The position numbers and the translations under genes are program-made. A model generated the notes under the pieces. It was not told the origin of the DNA, ran no database searches, and worked only from the letters and a program-made list of their open reading frames with translations. A stretch of 64,000 bases of DNA from Gonocerus acuteangulatus. Lineage: Eukaryota; Arthropoda; Insecta; Hemiptera; Coreidae. The stretch is from positions 18,418,610 through 18,482,609 of the forward strand of contig OX328123.1 in assembly GCA_946811695.1 (NCBI GenBank), in the 5' to 3' direction. This document shows positions 45,641-56,400 of the stretch, in pieces (the stretch's first letter is position 1; the number at the start of each line of letters is the position of its first letter).

Positions 45641-48600
45641 ATTTTTTTTATTTATTTAATATTTCATAATCTGTTGTAAATGCTTATTACTTTAAATAAA
45701 TTCAAAATTGCATCGATTCCTTCAGCTGAATCCTGTAGTGCCGCTGATGCAATGCGGGAAATCCCATATTTTTCAAAACTTTCATTGAGTGGATGGCATT
45801 CCTCTAGAATATGTTGGATGGATAGAGGAACTTGGCAGGTCTCACACATTCTTGGAGCTTCTTTTGTTATTAGGTGTACGTGGGTCAGGTTAGTATGTCC
45901 TATTCTAGCCCTTGTTATTACAACCTCTTCCCTTCGGTTGCCCCTAAATGCGCTGCTCCATTTTCTTGTGGTTGGCTTTATTTTTCTAAGTTTATTAGTT
46001 AAAGGCACCTCATTCCACATGGATTCCCAGTTGTTCCACATGGATTCCCCGTGCAGATAAGTAGTTATTTTATTGCGTTAAATAATGTTTCATTAAAATT
46101 ACGTTACTATACAATTCTGTGCAGTTTATTACAGCACGGTTCCCGTCATACTATATTTTATTCAATGGGTGTTAAAATTTAAAAGTTTATGTTTCCAAGA
46201 AGTCATATGGTAACACCCAATATATTTACGAGTATTACCAAGGTTATAGGCGAGGAGGCTGTGCAAGGGTTCCGGATATTATTACCTGGCCTGGAAAACC
46301 TAAGGATATGCCATACATCACGGTTTGACCGGGACTGTCCCGGTATTTTGCAATTGTTTCGGTGTCCCGCCCAGTTTTATCAATGTCCCGGAAAAGGCTG
46401 TAAGATGTAATGAATTCATATTTATAAGAATCTTTTTTAAATCAGTTACTTTTCTACAATTAAGATTTTTACTACTGCTCACAGTGTCAAAGATATGAGA
46501 AGTAATCTAACTGTAAAACGCTGGAACTACCTGCACAGCGCTGGCAGCTGCCAGACACTACTATTTGGCTGAGAGATTGTTTTATTTATTTATTTAAATT
46601 TTAACGTCCATTTATTATTAACTACGAATTTTAGGACGGGTTATCTATAGGTTACCACCCTTTTCTAGCCAGGATAGGGGTGATGCCTTTTCTTTAGATT
46701 GTTTTAAGAATATCAAGTAGCAAAAAAAGTTCCGTTCTTATTTTTAAGGTTTGGGTAGACTAACAGTTTAGGATTCCCCCTTCCCGTTACTTGCTAGGCT
46801 TAAAACTCACCAACCATTTTGCTTATAATTTGTACTCTTTTTATCCCCCCCCCCTGGTATGCCCATCCCATATTAATGTGTCTCGGTTTAACTCTCCAAA
46901 AATATGGCAAGCCTATCTGACGGGGACAGGCAGAAAAGATATGCAATTAAAACTCTATGAGGGACAGTTAATTTCTAGTAATTCAAGGTCTGCCATCGTA
47001 GTTGAAATTAACCTCAATTAGAAATAAAACTATGAGATAGATAATGTAAGGTAACAGCTGTTCTTTATCGTCCTAGCAACGCAGGCTGCCTAGGCTTGCC
47101 TTCTCTAACCAACTCAAACTTTAAACCCCCCTAAAAATGCTTAAAAATACGAATATCAAAAAATCCTTTCTTAGCGAGCGCCTACGTTATATAGGGAGTG
47201 TCCATGCAAAATTTCAAAATTTTCTGTCGAGCGGTTTGGGCTGGGTGTTGATAGATGAGTGAGTGGTATTTGACAAATATATAGTAGATTAAGACATAAA
47301 CAAATTATTATTAAGTACACTAAATAATACAATAGTGAAAGAAAAATAAAGCAAATTGATTCTTTAATAGAGGTATAATAATGGAAACATGGGTCAATTT
47401 TTATTAGATTGATCCTCTCTCTCGACAGGGAAGAAATCCATTTATTATGTCAGCCCAATGATGCCAACTGAAAGCCCTAAAAACCTAGAAATGTCCTTGT
47501 TCAGAACCCATACGTCATGAAAATACCAGTGTTTTGTATATGTATATGTCTTAAACTTGTATGTATGTATGGTCTAGTGGCTAACGCCTTAGTTTCTCAT
47601 GTGGGGGATGGTGGGTTCTAGTCCCACCGGTTGCAGGAATTTTCTCATATCACGGCTCGTTGAGAAAATTCCTCGCTGCACCAGGGATGTCGGCGCTAAT
47701 GACCCATAAGCAGATGCACCGTAAAAAAAAAAAAAAAAAATATTTATTACATCTGTGTGTATTTGCCTGTTCATGAAGCCTCGAAAACTTGGGAAGCAGA
47801 CTAATGCATTAAGGTTATAGGTGCCTTATGAGCTAATTCATCAAGTTTTTAATCCTTAGTGTATACAATAAGTTTGGATTTTCATTTTTTTCAAATACAC
47901 ATTTTCTCATATTTTTTTTTATATGAATGTTCTATCATTTTTTAAGATAAGTTTTGAGTTTGATCCTCACAACTCTTTAAGGTAGCTTCACTTTCTCTTT
48001 TTCAACTTTACATACTTTGAGGGTACAATATCAAGCAAGAGTATATCAATAACTAAACTATAGGATAGGCTCAGGCACTTTATATTATGTGTATTTCAAT
48101 ATATGTAATTACGATCTATGTAATATTCGTGTTTTATTAATTAGCATAAGTAAATTAAAATATATTTTAGAAAATAAAACAAAAATTTAAGAATCCAGAT
48201 ACATCTTAGTCCTAATTGAACTTTGGACAGATAAAAAGGTATATTTAATTACTTACTTGTAAGCATGGACTTTTGAAATTCCATTGCTCTTAATTATTTT
48301 TACTGTCTCTTCATTTCCCTTCTCGTTTATATCCAGGCAAACAACAACTGCTCCAAGATTGGCATATATAATTGCCAATTCTCTGCCAATGCCATGACCA
48401 GCACCAGTTATCTTGAAAAGAAAAAACAAACATACATAGATCTTATATAAAATAAATAAAAATTCTACAAGTTTAATTAAAGTGGTACTAAAGCTTGAAG
48501 TGTACTATGTTAATGATTTCTTCAAATGATGAACGTAAGTATATTATTCTCTTGATATTAAGGTGTATTATACATTTATCATAGTAATAAAATAATAAAT

Positions 48601-48762
48601 ACCAAAACAATTTCCCCATCAACAGATTTTTGGGCAGTTGGTACAAGGAAGTTGAAAATTCCTTCTAATGTAGCTATGAACGTTTTGATTAGTAAAACAG
48701 TGATGTCCACAAGCATAGATCCAATAGTATACAATTTCAGCAGCATTGTATCCTCTGGTTTT
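36370..48762 (-). CDS. SDR16C-type short-chain dehydrogenase/reductase (7 exons)
   Basis: Minus-strand exons: 48762-48603 (ATG at 48746-48744), 48411-48257, 42659-42482, 40940-40811, 39539-39416, 38243-38118, 36463-36370 (stop TGA). All introns are GT-AG and phases join to 951 nt, 316 residues, the family's usual size. Residues 1-40 are hydrophobic with the VPTAQKSVDGEIVL entry to the Rossmann fold, a membrane or lipid-droplet anchor. TGAGHGIG at 50-57 binds the nucleotide; D-I near the end of strand 2 favours NAD over NADP. NNAG is at 128-131. The catalytic tetrad is N153, S181, Y194 (YCATK) and K198. FPYMTNTGL follows. Relatives are epidermal retinol dehydrogenase 2 (SDR16C5) and 17-beta-HSD 11/13, which oxidise retinoids or steroids at ER or lipid-droplet membranes. 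Substrate cannot be told from sequence. An acceptor at 48763-48764 implies a non-coding upstream exon not located. AATAAA lies just after the stop (36362-36357, minus). Confidence 0.95.
36779..36835. repeat. Poly(A) tract
   Basis: More than 50 consecutive A residues in the region downstream of the SDR gene's penultimate exon. No attached SINE body was recognised to the left. Confidence 0.9.
36958..37117. repeat. Short GC-rich segment with 11-bp inverted ends
   Basis: TTGTCACTTGG at the left and CCAAGTGACAA at the right bracket about 140 bp that is GC-rich relative to the surrounding intron. It may be a small MITE. No clear target duplication was seen. Confidence 0.4.
38517..38760 (+). mobile_element. 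SINE family 3 copy (tRNA-like head)
   Basis: A-box-like TGGCTCAGAGGTTAGAGG and B-box-like GGTTTGAATGCCAAC are spaced as in a tRNA, followed by about 150 bp of body ending in A-rich sequence. Only one copy was seen in the window, so the call rests on the promoter boxes. Confidence 0.55.
38959..39012 (-). mobile_element. SINE family 1 tail fragment with long poly(T)
   Basis: About 40 T residues then ACGGCGCATCATGTAG: the reverse complement of the SINE 1 tail, truncated immediately. Confidence 0.8.
39668..39836 (-). mobile_element. SINE family 2 fragment
   Basis: On the minus strand it has GGCGTCAAAACTCCATGCC, B-box-like GAATTCGATTCTCACTTG and the GGCATTACCTCTATCCTGGC body, matching 27743-27960 with many changes. 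Confidence 0.7.
40207..40335. mobile_element. Small MITE with 21-bp inverted ends
   Basis: CTTGTCGTACCTGTTGGTGG (from 40207) is inverted at 40315-40335 (CCACCAACAGGTATGACAAG) with one mismatch. 129 bp, in an SDR intron. Confidence 0.8.
40487..40609. repeat. Hairpin with about 40-bp arms
   Basis: GGATATGCTCCCCAAAATTG in the left arm and CAATTTTGGGGAGCAACTCT in the right arm are part of a long inverted repeat with a roughly 35-nt loop. The outer part (GAAGAAAACGGCA) is also inverted at the right. No target duplication defined. Confidence 0.8.
41265..41365 (-). mobile_element. SINE family 2 fragment
   Basis: GGTTATCTATAGGTTACC and GATGCCTTTC on the plus strand are the reverse complement of the SINE 2 body. 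Head and tail are absent. Confidence 0.7.
41580..42030. repeat. Minisatellite, about 7 units of 60-73 bp
   Basis: The unit contains CAATATGCGGCAACTCATTC and AAGTCTATGCTTCACAGAA, followed by CACCCAAACCTGTGCTGTG. Units differ in length by an optional GTGTGCTGGGT. It lies in the third SDR intron. The overlapping open frames (41511-42011) are repeat translations. Confidence 0.95.
42868..42915 (-). mobile_element. SINE-tail-like fragment
   Basis: GGCGTGTCAACCCTTAAGGT with CACTAACGCC resembles a SINE 1-type tail on the minus strand. A related segment is at 13927-13962. Confidence 0.4.
43009..44490 (+). mobile_element. HINE/DINE-1-like element, copy 2, with 514-bp tandem repeat
   Basis: A 514-bp unit (43009-43522) is followed by a second, slightly diverged copy (43523 to about 43990). 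The 3' part then resembles the element at 4193-5290: GGTTAACGAACTTG, ACCAAATTTCATC, AACAGACA, a (TA)n microsatellite (44288-44354), and GGTCTCTAGGGGTTCTG. A terminal hairpin (GGTTCCTCC 44456-44464 with GGAGGAACC 44476-44484) is followed by GCGCTAAAA. The 5' end is not defined. It lies in the 5.6-kb second SDR intron. Confidence 0.6.
44708..44967. mobile_element. Non-autonomous element with CATGGGC ends, copy 2
   Basis: Same family as 2773-3242 but without the nested insertion, 260 bp. A perfect 8-bp target duplication GCTTATAT flanks it (44700-44707, 44968-44975). It provides the empty site for the family B insertion in copy 1. Confidence 0.92.
45277..46047 (-). mobile_element. 5'-truncated LINE insertion
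   Basis: Flanked by a 14-bp target duplication CCCGTGCAGATAAG (45263-45276, 46048-46061). On the minus strand a 125-codon frame (46041-45664) reads like the RNase H/C-terminal zinc region of Jockey/R1-type LINEs: RARIGHTNLTHVHLI followed by CETCQVPLSIQHILEECHPL (C-x2-C...H...C). The 3' end is a simple (TCTAA)n-like tail. Poly(T) and TA tracts fill the 3' untranslated part on the plus strand. Confidence 0.85.
46590..46700 (-). mobile_element. SINE family 2 tail fragment
   Basis: TTTAACGTCCATTTATTATT, GGACGGGTTATCTATAGG and AGCCAGGATAGGGGTGATGC are the reverse complement of the SINE 2 body and tail. Confidence 0.8.
47568..47738 (+). mobile_element. SINE family 1, diverged copy
   Basis: GGTCTAGTGGCTAACGCC, the B-box-like GGTTCTAGTCCCACC, the hairpin (GGAATTTTCTC/GAGAAAATTCC) and the tail with GGCGCTAATGACCCATAAGC and an A run. 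The first nucleotides of the head are missing and several B-box changes make it older than the other two copies. Confidence 0.85.
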
Positions 48763-49822
48763 CTGAAAAAAAAAAAAAATGATTGATGTAAAAATGTAAC
48801 ACCTAAAAGTAAGTAAAAGTAATATGGTTTTTTTTTGCATAATTAAGAAAATGCAGGAGTTACAATTTCTATTTTTGCATATTGTGAAAAATGATTCTTG
48901 AACTTTGTTTTGAAAAAAAATATTAGATTTTGTTGTTAGATACAAATATTTTGAGCAGTTTTAAAACTTCAGACAATCACCTTTAAATATGGATTTAGTT
49001 TGTTAAAAAAAAAAAAAAAAAAAAAAACAGAATATTTTTTTAACTGATATAATAACAGTGAATATTGCTTCCAATGATTATAGACATGGGATTATTTCTG
49101 TTCAATTATACTTCATTTTATCCTAATAGTAGTATTTATTACATTAAAATAATAATAAAAATAATATTTATTATATTTTTGTTTCCCTTTTTTATACATT
49201 TCCTCACCTATTTTTTGGGCTCTTCTAGCTCGCCCCCTCCCCACTACATGGGGAGGAAACACGCTCATGAGGTTGACCTCATGACACAATCCAGAATGCT
49301 GACAAAATTTCATGTTTCAGAACCCATAGATCATGTAAATCACGGCGGTTCAAATATATTTTAATTAAATTTGGCCGAAAAATACTTTGTGAGATTTGAA
49401 AGAACAAGTTTCTTAACCAGCAGAATCTGTCTACCAGAACATTGGCGACATTAGCATGAAAAAAATCGAAACACATTTTGGCATTACTCTAGGCTCTTAG
49501 GAACGTGTTTTATAAGTAATGTGGTGTGGGGAATGAACCCATTTCTAAGGCCATATCTATAAATGTTGTCGAGGAAAATGGAAAAAAAAACAACAAAAAA
49601 ACATATATATTCTTATATTTCTCAAAATCTTAGTAAAGTTTATTAATTAAATTTCCTACAAACACGGTTTGTATATGTTTTTGATAGAGTGATCTCAATT
49701 GGAGAAATCAGTGCTTATTTGGAGTAATTTACACTTAGGACACTGTCAGTTTCTGGCACCGGTTTTGGCATCTAAGATGCTTTGTTTTGAGATTTCCTTT
49801 TACATTTTTGACAACAGATTAA

Positions 49823-50725
49823 CCCTGCATTGGACACAATGGTTCTATTAGGACGGGTTGGTGGTTTTTAAGGTACCTCCGACCCGTCCCTCAACACAAG
49901 GTGCTCCTCCCCCCAGTACCTTCCTAGGTACAAGGCAACTCCCTTTAATTGCCTGCCAGATCGCTTGGGGAGTGGATACAGTGTCGCCATCCCAATAGAG
50001 TCATAGCGCCTGATTCCGTCACAAATATAGAAGTTTGTGAATTTTCTTAAAAATGTTTTTTTCTCATTATTTGGGCCATTTAAACTGTCCTTGCAAAGCT
50101 GTTCAATGATATAATCGGAATATGTCGTTTGGTCAATTATTCTATTTTGAAAATGCAAAACAAAAAAGTTCTTTTCTTATACAGATTTTTCCCAAAATGC
50201 CAGAAAACATTTTATCTGCCCATCAGAGTAATGGGAGGTTGAGTTGGGGGTTATTCTAGTGTATTTTCGAGGACTAATTCGAGCTCAAACACAGAAAATA
50301 TGTTTATTGATAGTGACAATTGGCGCACTTTTCCCCAATATTTAAGGGCTTAGAAAAGTTCCCAACCCTTTTTTTATTTTCATGATCTTGACTGTGGGTG
50401 ATTAGTATACATCTATAGAGACTAAATATGTACCAGTTTGGGCGATAGAGTTCTCTGAGAGATGGGGGGGGGGGGGGGGGTCTGAAACTGAACATAATGT
50501 TCTCTGCAACACCGCAAAATCAGTACTTTTACTATTTATTTTTTTGACATTGAGCTGATTCATCTATTTGCAACATTTTAATTTTTATTTCATTTATTAG
50601 ATGTCTATGAAGGTTCTCAATCTCAAGGTGCATATTGGAATTTTTTAAGGCCAAAAAATGGCAGCTGTCCTATTAGGACGGTTGCACCCGATTACGGTAC
50701 TCCGAGGATTGCGCCTGATGCAGGA
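49823..50725. mobile_element. TTAA-flanked element (piggyBac-like), non-coding
   Basis: TTAA at 49819-49822 precedes CCCTGCATTGG. The right end CCTGATGCAGGA is followed by TTAA at 50726-50729. ATTAGGACGG occurs near both ends (49852, 50673). No transposase is encoded. The G18 homopolymer at 50464-50480 is inside. Confidence 0.6.
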
Positions 50726-51950
50726 TTAAGACAAAACCTTAACTGTTTGTATTCTAAGCTTTCCAAATGACACTAGTGATAAGGGCAGAAACAAACTAAG
50801 ATGAGTTTCAGCAAGACAGATGTTTTTATCAATTGTTATTCAATCCTGGTAGGATGTGCATTAGATTGTACATTTATATATACTTTATGCGATACTTGAG
50901 CTCTCTTCTGTTCCACATCTTTGGAATTTGGTATAGACAACTTAGGAAATTGACTTTAATTAAAAAAAACTTTCTCTTATTGAGTGATTGATACAGTTTT
51001 CTGGTGCAAGGAGACAGTAGAATCATCATCACAATAGAATCAGAGAGGACTTAGGAAATAGGCAGAAAGTATTCTTACACAAATTGAGGTCAATATTTTT
51101 CTATATTTTGAATTGCTTATCCTGAAGAGGCTTTAGGGATGTGAGACACGAAGGGAAAATAAAGTAGTTATAGGCTTTATAAAAATCATTAGATTACTTT
51201 TAAATGCATATTTTCATATACACTTTCCATCTCTAGTTCTTTTTTTTTGTATTAAAGAATTCTTAATAATTAGAATGTAAAGTAATTATTTTAAAGAAAA
51301 TTACAGTTTACGATTTTTTTTGGAAAGAAGAAACTGAGATTCACATTTCTATTATATTTAATTCATATCTGCGATATTATGGAAGCAAGCTACACATGAA
51401 TCTTTTTTTTTTTTTTCAATTAGTCTTCATAGTATAATTCCTAAGAGGTGAAAGTTTCTTTATCTCAAGGTCTTAGATTTATTAGCAAATTTGTATTTGT
51501 TTTTTCTGTTAATTTGAAGCGTTATTTATACACCTACACTTCTTTCTCATAAACCAATTGACAGATTAATGTTGGAAAACACAGCAATATAACTCGAAAG
51601 AACCTAGAATTTAACCACAGGGGAAGGAGGGGATGGCTGAATGAGGATGGAAAGTGAGGTACTAAATGTAAGCGAAATGTGTCCCGGTATTTAGTAACTA
51701 GCAGGAGGCTGATTTGGATAGCAGGACGTAGTGGCAGCCCTATATCATATATAAGGGATTTCAGAATTTAAGTCAAGTTAATAAGTGAGCTGCTTCATCA
51801 TGAATAAAGTAGCCGAGCTTTCAGAATGAGTAGATTGTGTTTTACTATTTACAAAACCATGTGGAAGAATAACAAATTTCCAGATAAGTAGAAAAGGGGC
51901 ATCATTTACTTGCTGTCCGAAATGATATTATCTTAGACTGCATAACTTAA

Positions 51951-52296
51951 CACGTTCAATAGGGCTAACACCATATGGTGCTCAGCAAGTCCTTAAGGCT
52001 GGACTGAGAGCACTGTCTGGTGCTCTCCATACCACTTCCAAGAGATGGCAAGCACCTGGATTTCAGAGCAGCTGTTTTCCCTGTTCCAATGACTGCAAGG
52101 AACATAAAGTGCTCATAGTCTTTATGCAATTAATGAAGCAATTTATTTACTTATTATTATTCCTACAATATTATAAAGAAGAAAACAAATGTTTAATTGT
52201 AAAAAAAAAAAAAAAAAAAATCAGTCATGTGGGAAGAAAATTAAAATCAATTGCAGTGGCCCAAGTGAGCCAAGATGACGGCAGCATTGAACGTGT
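51951..52296. mobile_element. TTAA-flanked MITE (piggyBac-like)
   Basis: 346 bp with CACGTTCAAT at the left and ATTGAACGTGT at the right, flanked by TTAA at 51947-51950 and 52297-52300. Confidence 0.8.
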
Positions 52297-53025
52297 TTAA
52301 TGAGGTACCTTACTACTGACACTCTTACAATATTTTGAAGAGATATCACGAAGTACCAGAATGGGTATTATAAAAGGTAGTTTCACATTGAAATTCATGC
52401 CTTCATCATGGCTGTGAAATAAGGATGACAGAGTTAATACTAATCTATTTACAGAAGAAATGAAAGGTAAAATATTATACATAACCTCTCTTTCTCAAAC
52501 TTACCGAAATGCACTGTGATTCAGAAATGATTGAGGCATAGTTCTCCTTCTTCCCATCAGTCCTATGTTTATCCTGTACTTTTTTTTATATATTTCTATG
52601 CTACCCATCTAAGTTTTAAATCTGTATCAATCTACCTTTAATTTAAGCTCTAGCTGTAACACATATTTATGATATGAATCATTCATCCTCGTCTATCTGT
52701 TTTTCCTTTAATTTCTTCTGTATATAAATTATTATTAACTCTATGCTCCTAAAGAAATTCTATGAGTACTTGCTGAAGACATTTCATCTGTCCTTTATTT
52801 TTAGTAGTGCTCAAGGCAGTATTAAAAGGTTTAGGTTTTATATGAAATGAGAATTTCTGAAAAAACTTCTCTGGCTGTTCAGAATATTGTATACCAAAAG
52901 GTGCATTGAGCAGACAAAATCAAGCCCGATTTTGAATGTTTAATATTCAACTGGAAAAAGGCGACCTGTAATTCAGGAATACATTTTTTGGGGACTGATT
53001 AACATAATGTCCAGTGCATAACTGC

Positions 53026-53069
<44 letters not shown>

Positions 53070-53075
<6 letters not shown>

Positions 53076-53278
53076 GATTCCATAAATTATTCAGAAAATT
53101 CAAAAATTTATAATTATGTGTCCTTTTGAGATATATTTTTCATTAAAAAGTAATAGTGGCCATCTTAACTTAAAAGTGATGCTTATATTACTGTATGCGG
53201 TTTTTAAAATAATAAAAAAGACAAGTGTGTTTTAAGTAAATTTTTAAATGTTTATCATAAAGTTAACTTCCTAGTCAC
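53070..53278. repeat. 209-bp direct repeat, left copy
   Basis: Runs from TGTGTGGATTCC to CCTAGTCAC and abuts the first base of the 5' LTR. Identical by eye to 57515-57723. A (TA)n tract lies immediately to its left. A diverged relative of its middle part is at 61985-62055. Confidence 0.93.
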
Positions 53279-53467
53279 TGTTAGGAATATATTTAATTGT
53301 ATTTAGATCATATGTTGTTAAATGTAATTAGATCATATGTTCGATCATATGTTTTGGAGCTTATATTGTTTTAATAGAAGAAAAATAAATGAATGCTAGC
53401 TTGCTTGTTGACTGAAAATGCTTATTTAACTTTAATTTAATTTAGCTCGAAAGTATTTAACTTAACA
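53279..53467 (+). repeat. 5' LTR
   Basis: Starts TGTTAGGAATATA, ends AACTTAACA. 188 of 189 positions match the 3' LTR. Confidence 0.95.
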
Positions 53468-53487
53468 TGGTGTCAGGTGTATAGAAA

Positions 53488-56400
53488 ATGTCTAGTAATA
53501 TCCCACAGCCAGAACCCCTTGATTTTTCAAGCAAAGAAGATGCTGCTGAAAACTGGGAAATCTTTAAAGCTCAGTGGAAAAATTACATCACTTTATCTGA
53601 ATCCTTTGGCACGAAATCGGCGAAGCTCTCTTGTGAAGAGGTAAAGCTAGCTTTATTTAGTTCCTTAATTGGTAAAAGAGGCCTGCAATTAATAAGAAAG
53701 ATATGCAATCATGAGGCCACGTTAGATGACATAATTGCTCGTCTTGATAGATACTTTACTGATAGGAAGAATGTCACATATGAACGCTTTATATTCAATA
53801 GTGCTGTTCAAATGCCTGATGAAACCTGCAAGGATTTCATTAACCGCCTTCACGAACAGGCCAGTAGGTGCGAGTTTGAAACATTAGCTAATTTATCAAA
53901 GCTTGAAATTGAAGAAAACCTCATTTGCGATCGTTTAGTTGCGGGACTATCTGATTTAAGAATTCGCAAAGGTCTATTAGCTAGAAAATCATTAACATTA
54001 GACCAGGCAAGGGAACTGTGTATTGCTGAGGAACAATCGGCTTGTTTAGCTTCAAAAATGCGTGATGAATCAAGCCCGTCTGATTCTGGTTTTGCAGTTA
54101 GCAATGAAAGGTGGCCCAAATGTAAATTTTGCGGGGGCCAGCACATACGTGGCGCTGGTAACTGTCCGGCTTTTGGGAAGACTTGTATGAAATGCAAAAA
54201 AAAGAACCATTTTAGCAAAGTATGTATGCAGAAGAGAGCATCAGTCAAGCAATCTGATTTAATCGGAAAAGACATGGCAACGGATAGTCAGTCTGATGAA
54301 GACGATGACGTTTTTAAAATTGAAAATGCGGCCTATAAAAAAAGACTTTATGTGAACCTAAAAGTGCCCATGCAAACCGGCTCTAAAATGCTAAAATGCC
54401 AGGTAGGCAGTGGTGCCTCCTGCAATGTTATTGGGATAAATGATTTAAAACATCTCTTAGGCACATCTAATTTAAGGTTAGAACCAAGCTCTACTATTTT
54501 GACTTTTTATGGCGGAGATTCTCAAATATCTAGGGGTAGAATAAGCCTACATACAACTTGGAAGACCAAAAGATTTCGACTGAAGTTTGAGGTTATTGAT
54601 ACGAGATATAACCCACTCATAGGAGCTGCAGATGCTTTAAGGCTAGGCCTCATCACACTGGACAAAGATGTGTTTCTGGTGAAAAACGCGCAAGATCCGA
54701 AATCTATACTGTCTTCATTTCCCGAAGTTGGTAAAGGACTCGGTAGTCTACAAAGGCTGTATGATTTTAAATTGGATCAATCTATCTCGCCAACAGTAGT
54801 GCCACCAAGAAGATATCCTGTCGCCTTGAAAGAAGAGATATGCTCGGAAATCCATCGCCTTGAAAAGCTTGGGGTTATTGAAAGGATGATTGAGCCGTCC
54901 GATTGGGTCAGTGCCATGGTAGTAGTGAAGACGCCCAATAAGCTGAGGATATGCATAGATCCCTATCACCTTAATAAAGCAATCCAGCGTCCTCATTATC
55001 AAGCACCGACGATCGAGGAGATAGCACCAACGCTCGCCAAAGCAAGGATTTTCAGTGTGCTGGATCTGAAAGATGGCTTTTGGCATGTTCAACTCACTGA
55101 AGAATCAAGCAAGAAAACCACATTTTGGACCCCTCTCGGAAGGTATCGATGGAAACGATTGCCTTTTGGAATAAAGTCTGCGCCAGAAGAATTTCAAAGA
55201 AGAATACATGAAGCTCTGGATGGCCTTGGTGGTATATGTAGCATAGCAGACGATATCCTGCTTTTTGGATCAGGAGATACAGACGAACAAGCTTTACAGG
55301 ACCACAACAGGAATTTAGTTGCATTATTGAATCGAGCGAGAGATCTCAACTTGAAATTTAATTACCAAAAGTGCAGAATTGGTCTGGACCAGGTGAAATA
55401 TATGGGGCATATAATATCAAAGGATGGATTTAAGCCTGATCCATCAAAAGTAGCTGCAGTCCAAGAAATGAAATCACCGGAAAACAAAGAAGAGCTTCAA
55501 CGCTTTCTTGGATTTGTCACCTATCTTGGAAAATTTGTTCCTCGCTTATCAGACGAAGCTGCTCCACTCAGGACCCTCCTCAAAGAAGAAGCATCCTGGA
55601 TTTGGGAGCCAGTTCATGAAAGAGCATTTAGGCGGCTTGTTAGCCTTGTTACCTCCGCTCCAGTCTTAAAATATTTTGATCCCATGAAACCAGCTAAACT
55701 CCAATGTGATGCAAGTCAGTATGGTTTAGGTGCAACGCTAATGCAAGATGGAGCTCCTGTAGTATATATTTCTAGAGTTCTCACTCCTACCGAATCGTCA
55801 TATGCTCAAATCGAGAAAGAGTGTTTAGCAGTGGTTTTTGCATTTGAGCGTTTGGAGCAATATCTCTTTGGTAAAGCAGATGTAACAATCGAAACTGACC
55901 ATAAGCCACTTGAAGCTATTTTTAAGAAACCACTCACCAAGGCACCAAGAAGATTGCAGCGCATGCTCCTCAGGCTACAAAAATATTCCTTTCAAGTTCA
56001 CTTTAAGCCAGGAAAATCAATTGTCGTTGCTGACTTTTTATCACGTGCACCAGCACCAGCTGATATGAATCGAAATAAGAATGATGTCTTGATTTTTAAG
56101 ACATCTGGAAATAATCTATTTCATGGATTTGAAACATGCAAGTCTTTTGAGTATTTGGACATCACAGATCAACGCCTTCATGATTTACGTGAAGCAACAA
56201 AAAATGATGAGGAACTAAAGATATTAGCCCAAACAATTCAGTATGGTTGGCCAGAAAAAAATACACAGCTCCCAGGTTCCGTTCGACCATTCTGGAGTTT
56301 TCGGGATGAATTAACTGTTGAAGACGGAGTGATATTGAAAGGTGACAGAATTGTTGTACCAGACTCGATGAAGAAGGATGTTTTACAGAAAGTTCATTCC

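Noticed and set aside
48619..48945. 108-codon minus-strand frame starting upstream of SDR exon 1
   Set aside because: It is in a different frame from the MLLKLYTIG start that joins the dehydrogenase exons, and crosses the splice acceptor at 48763.
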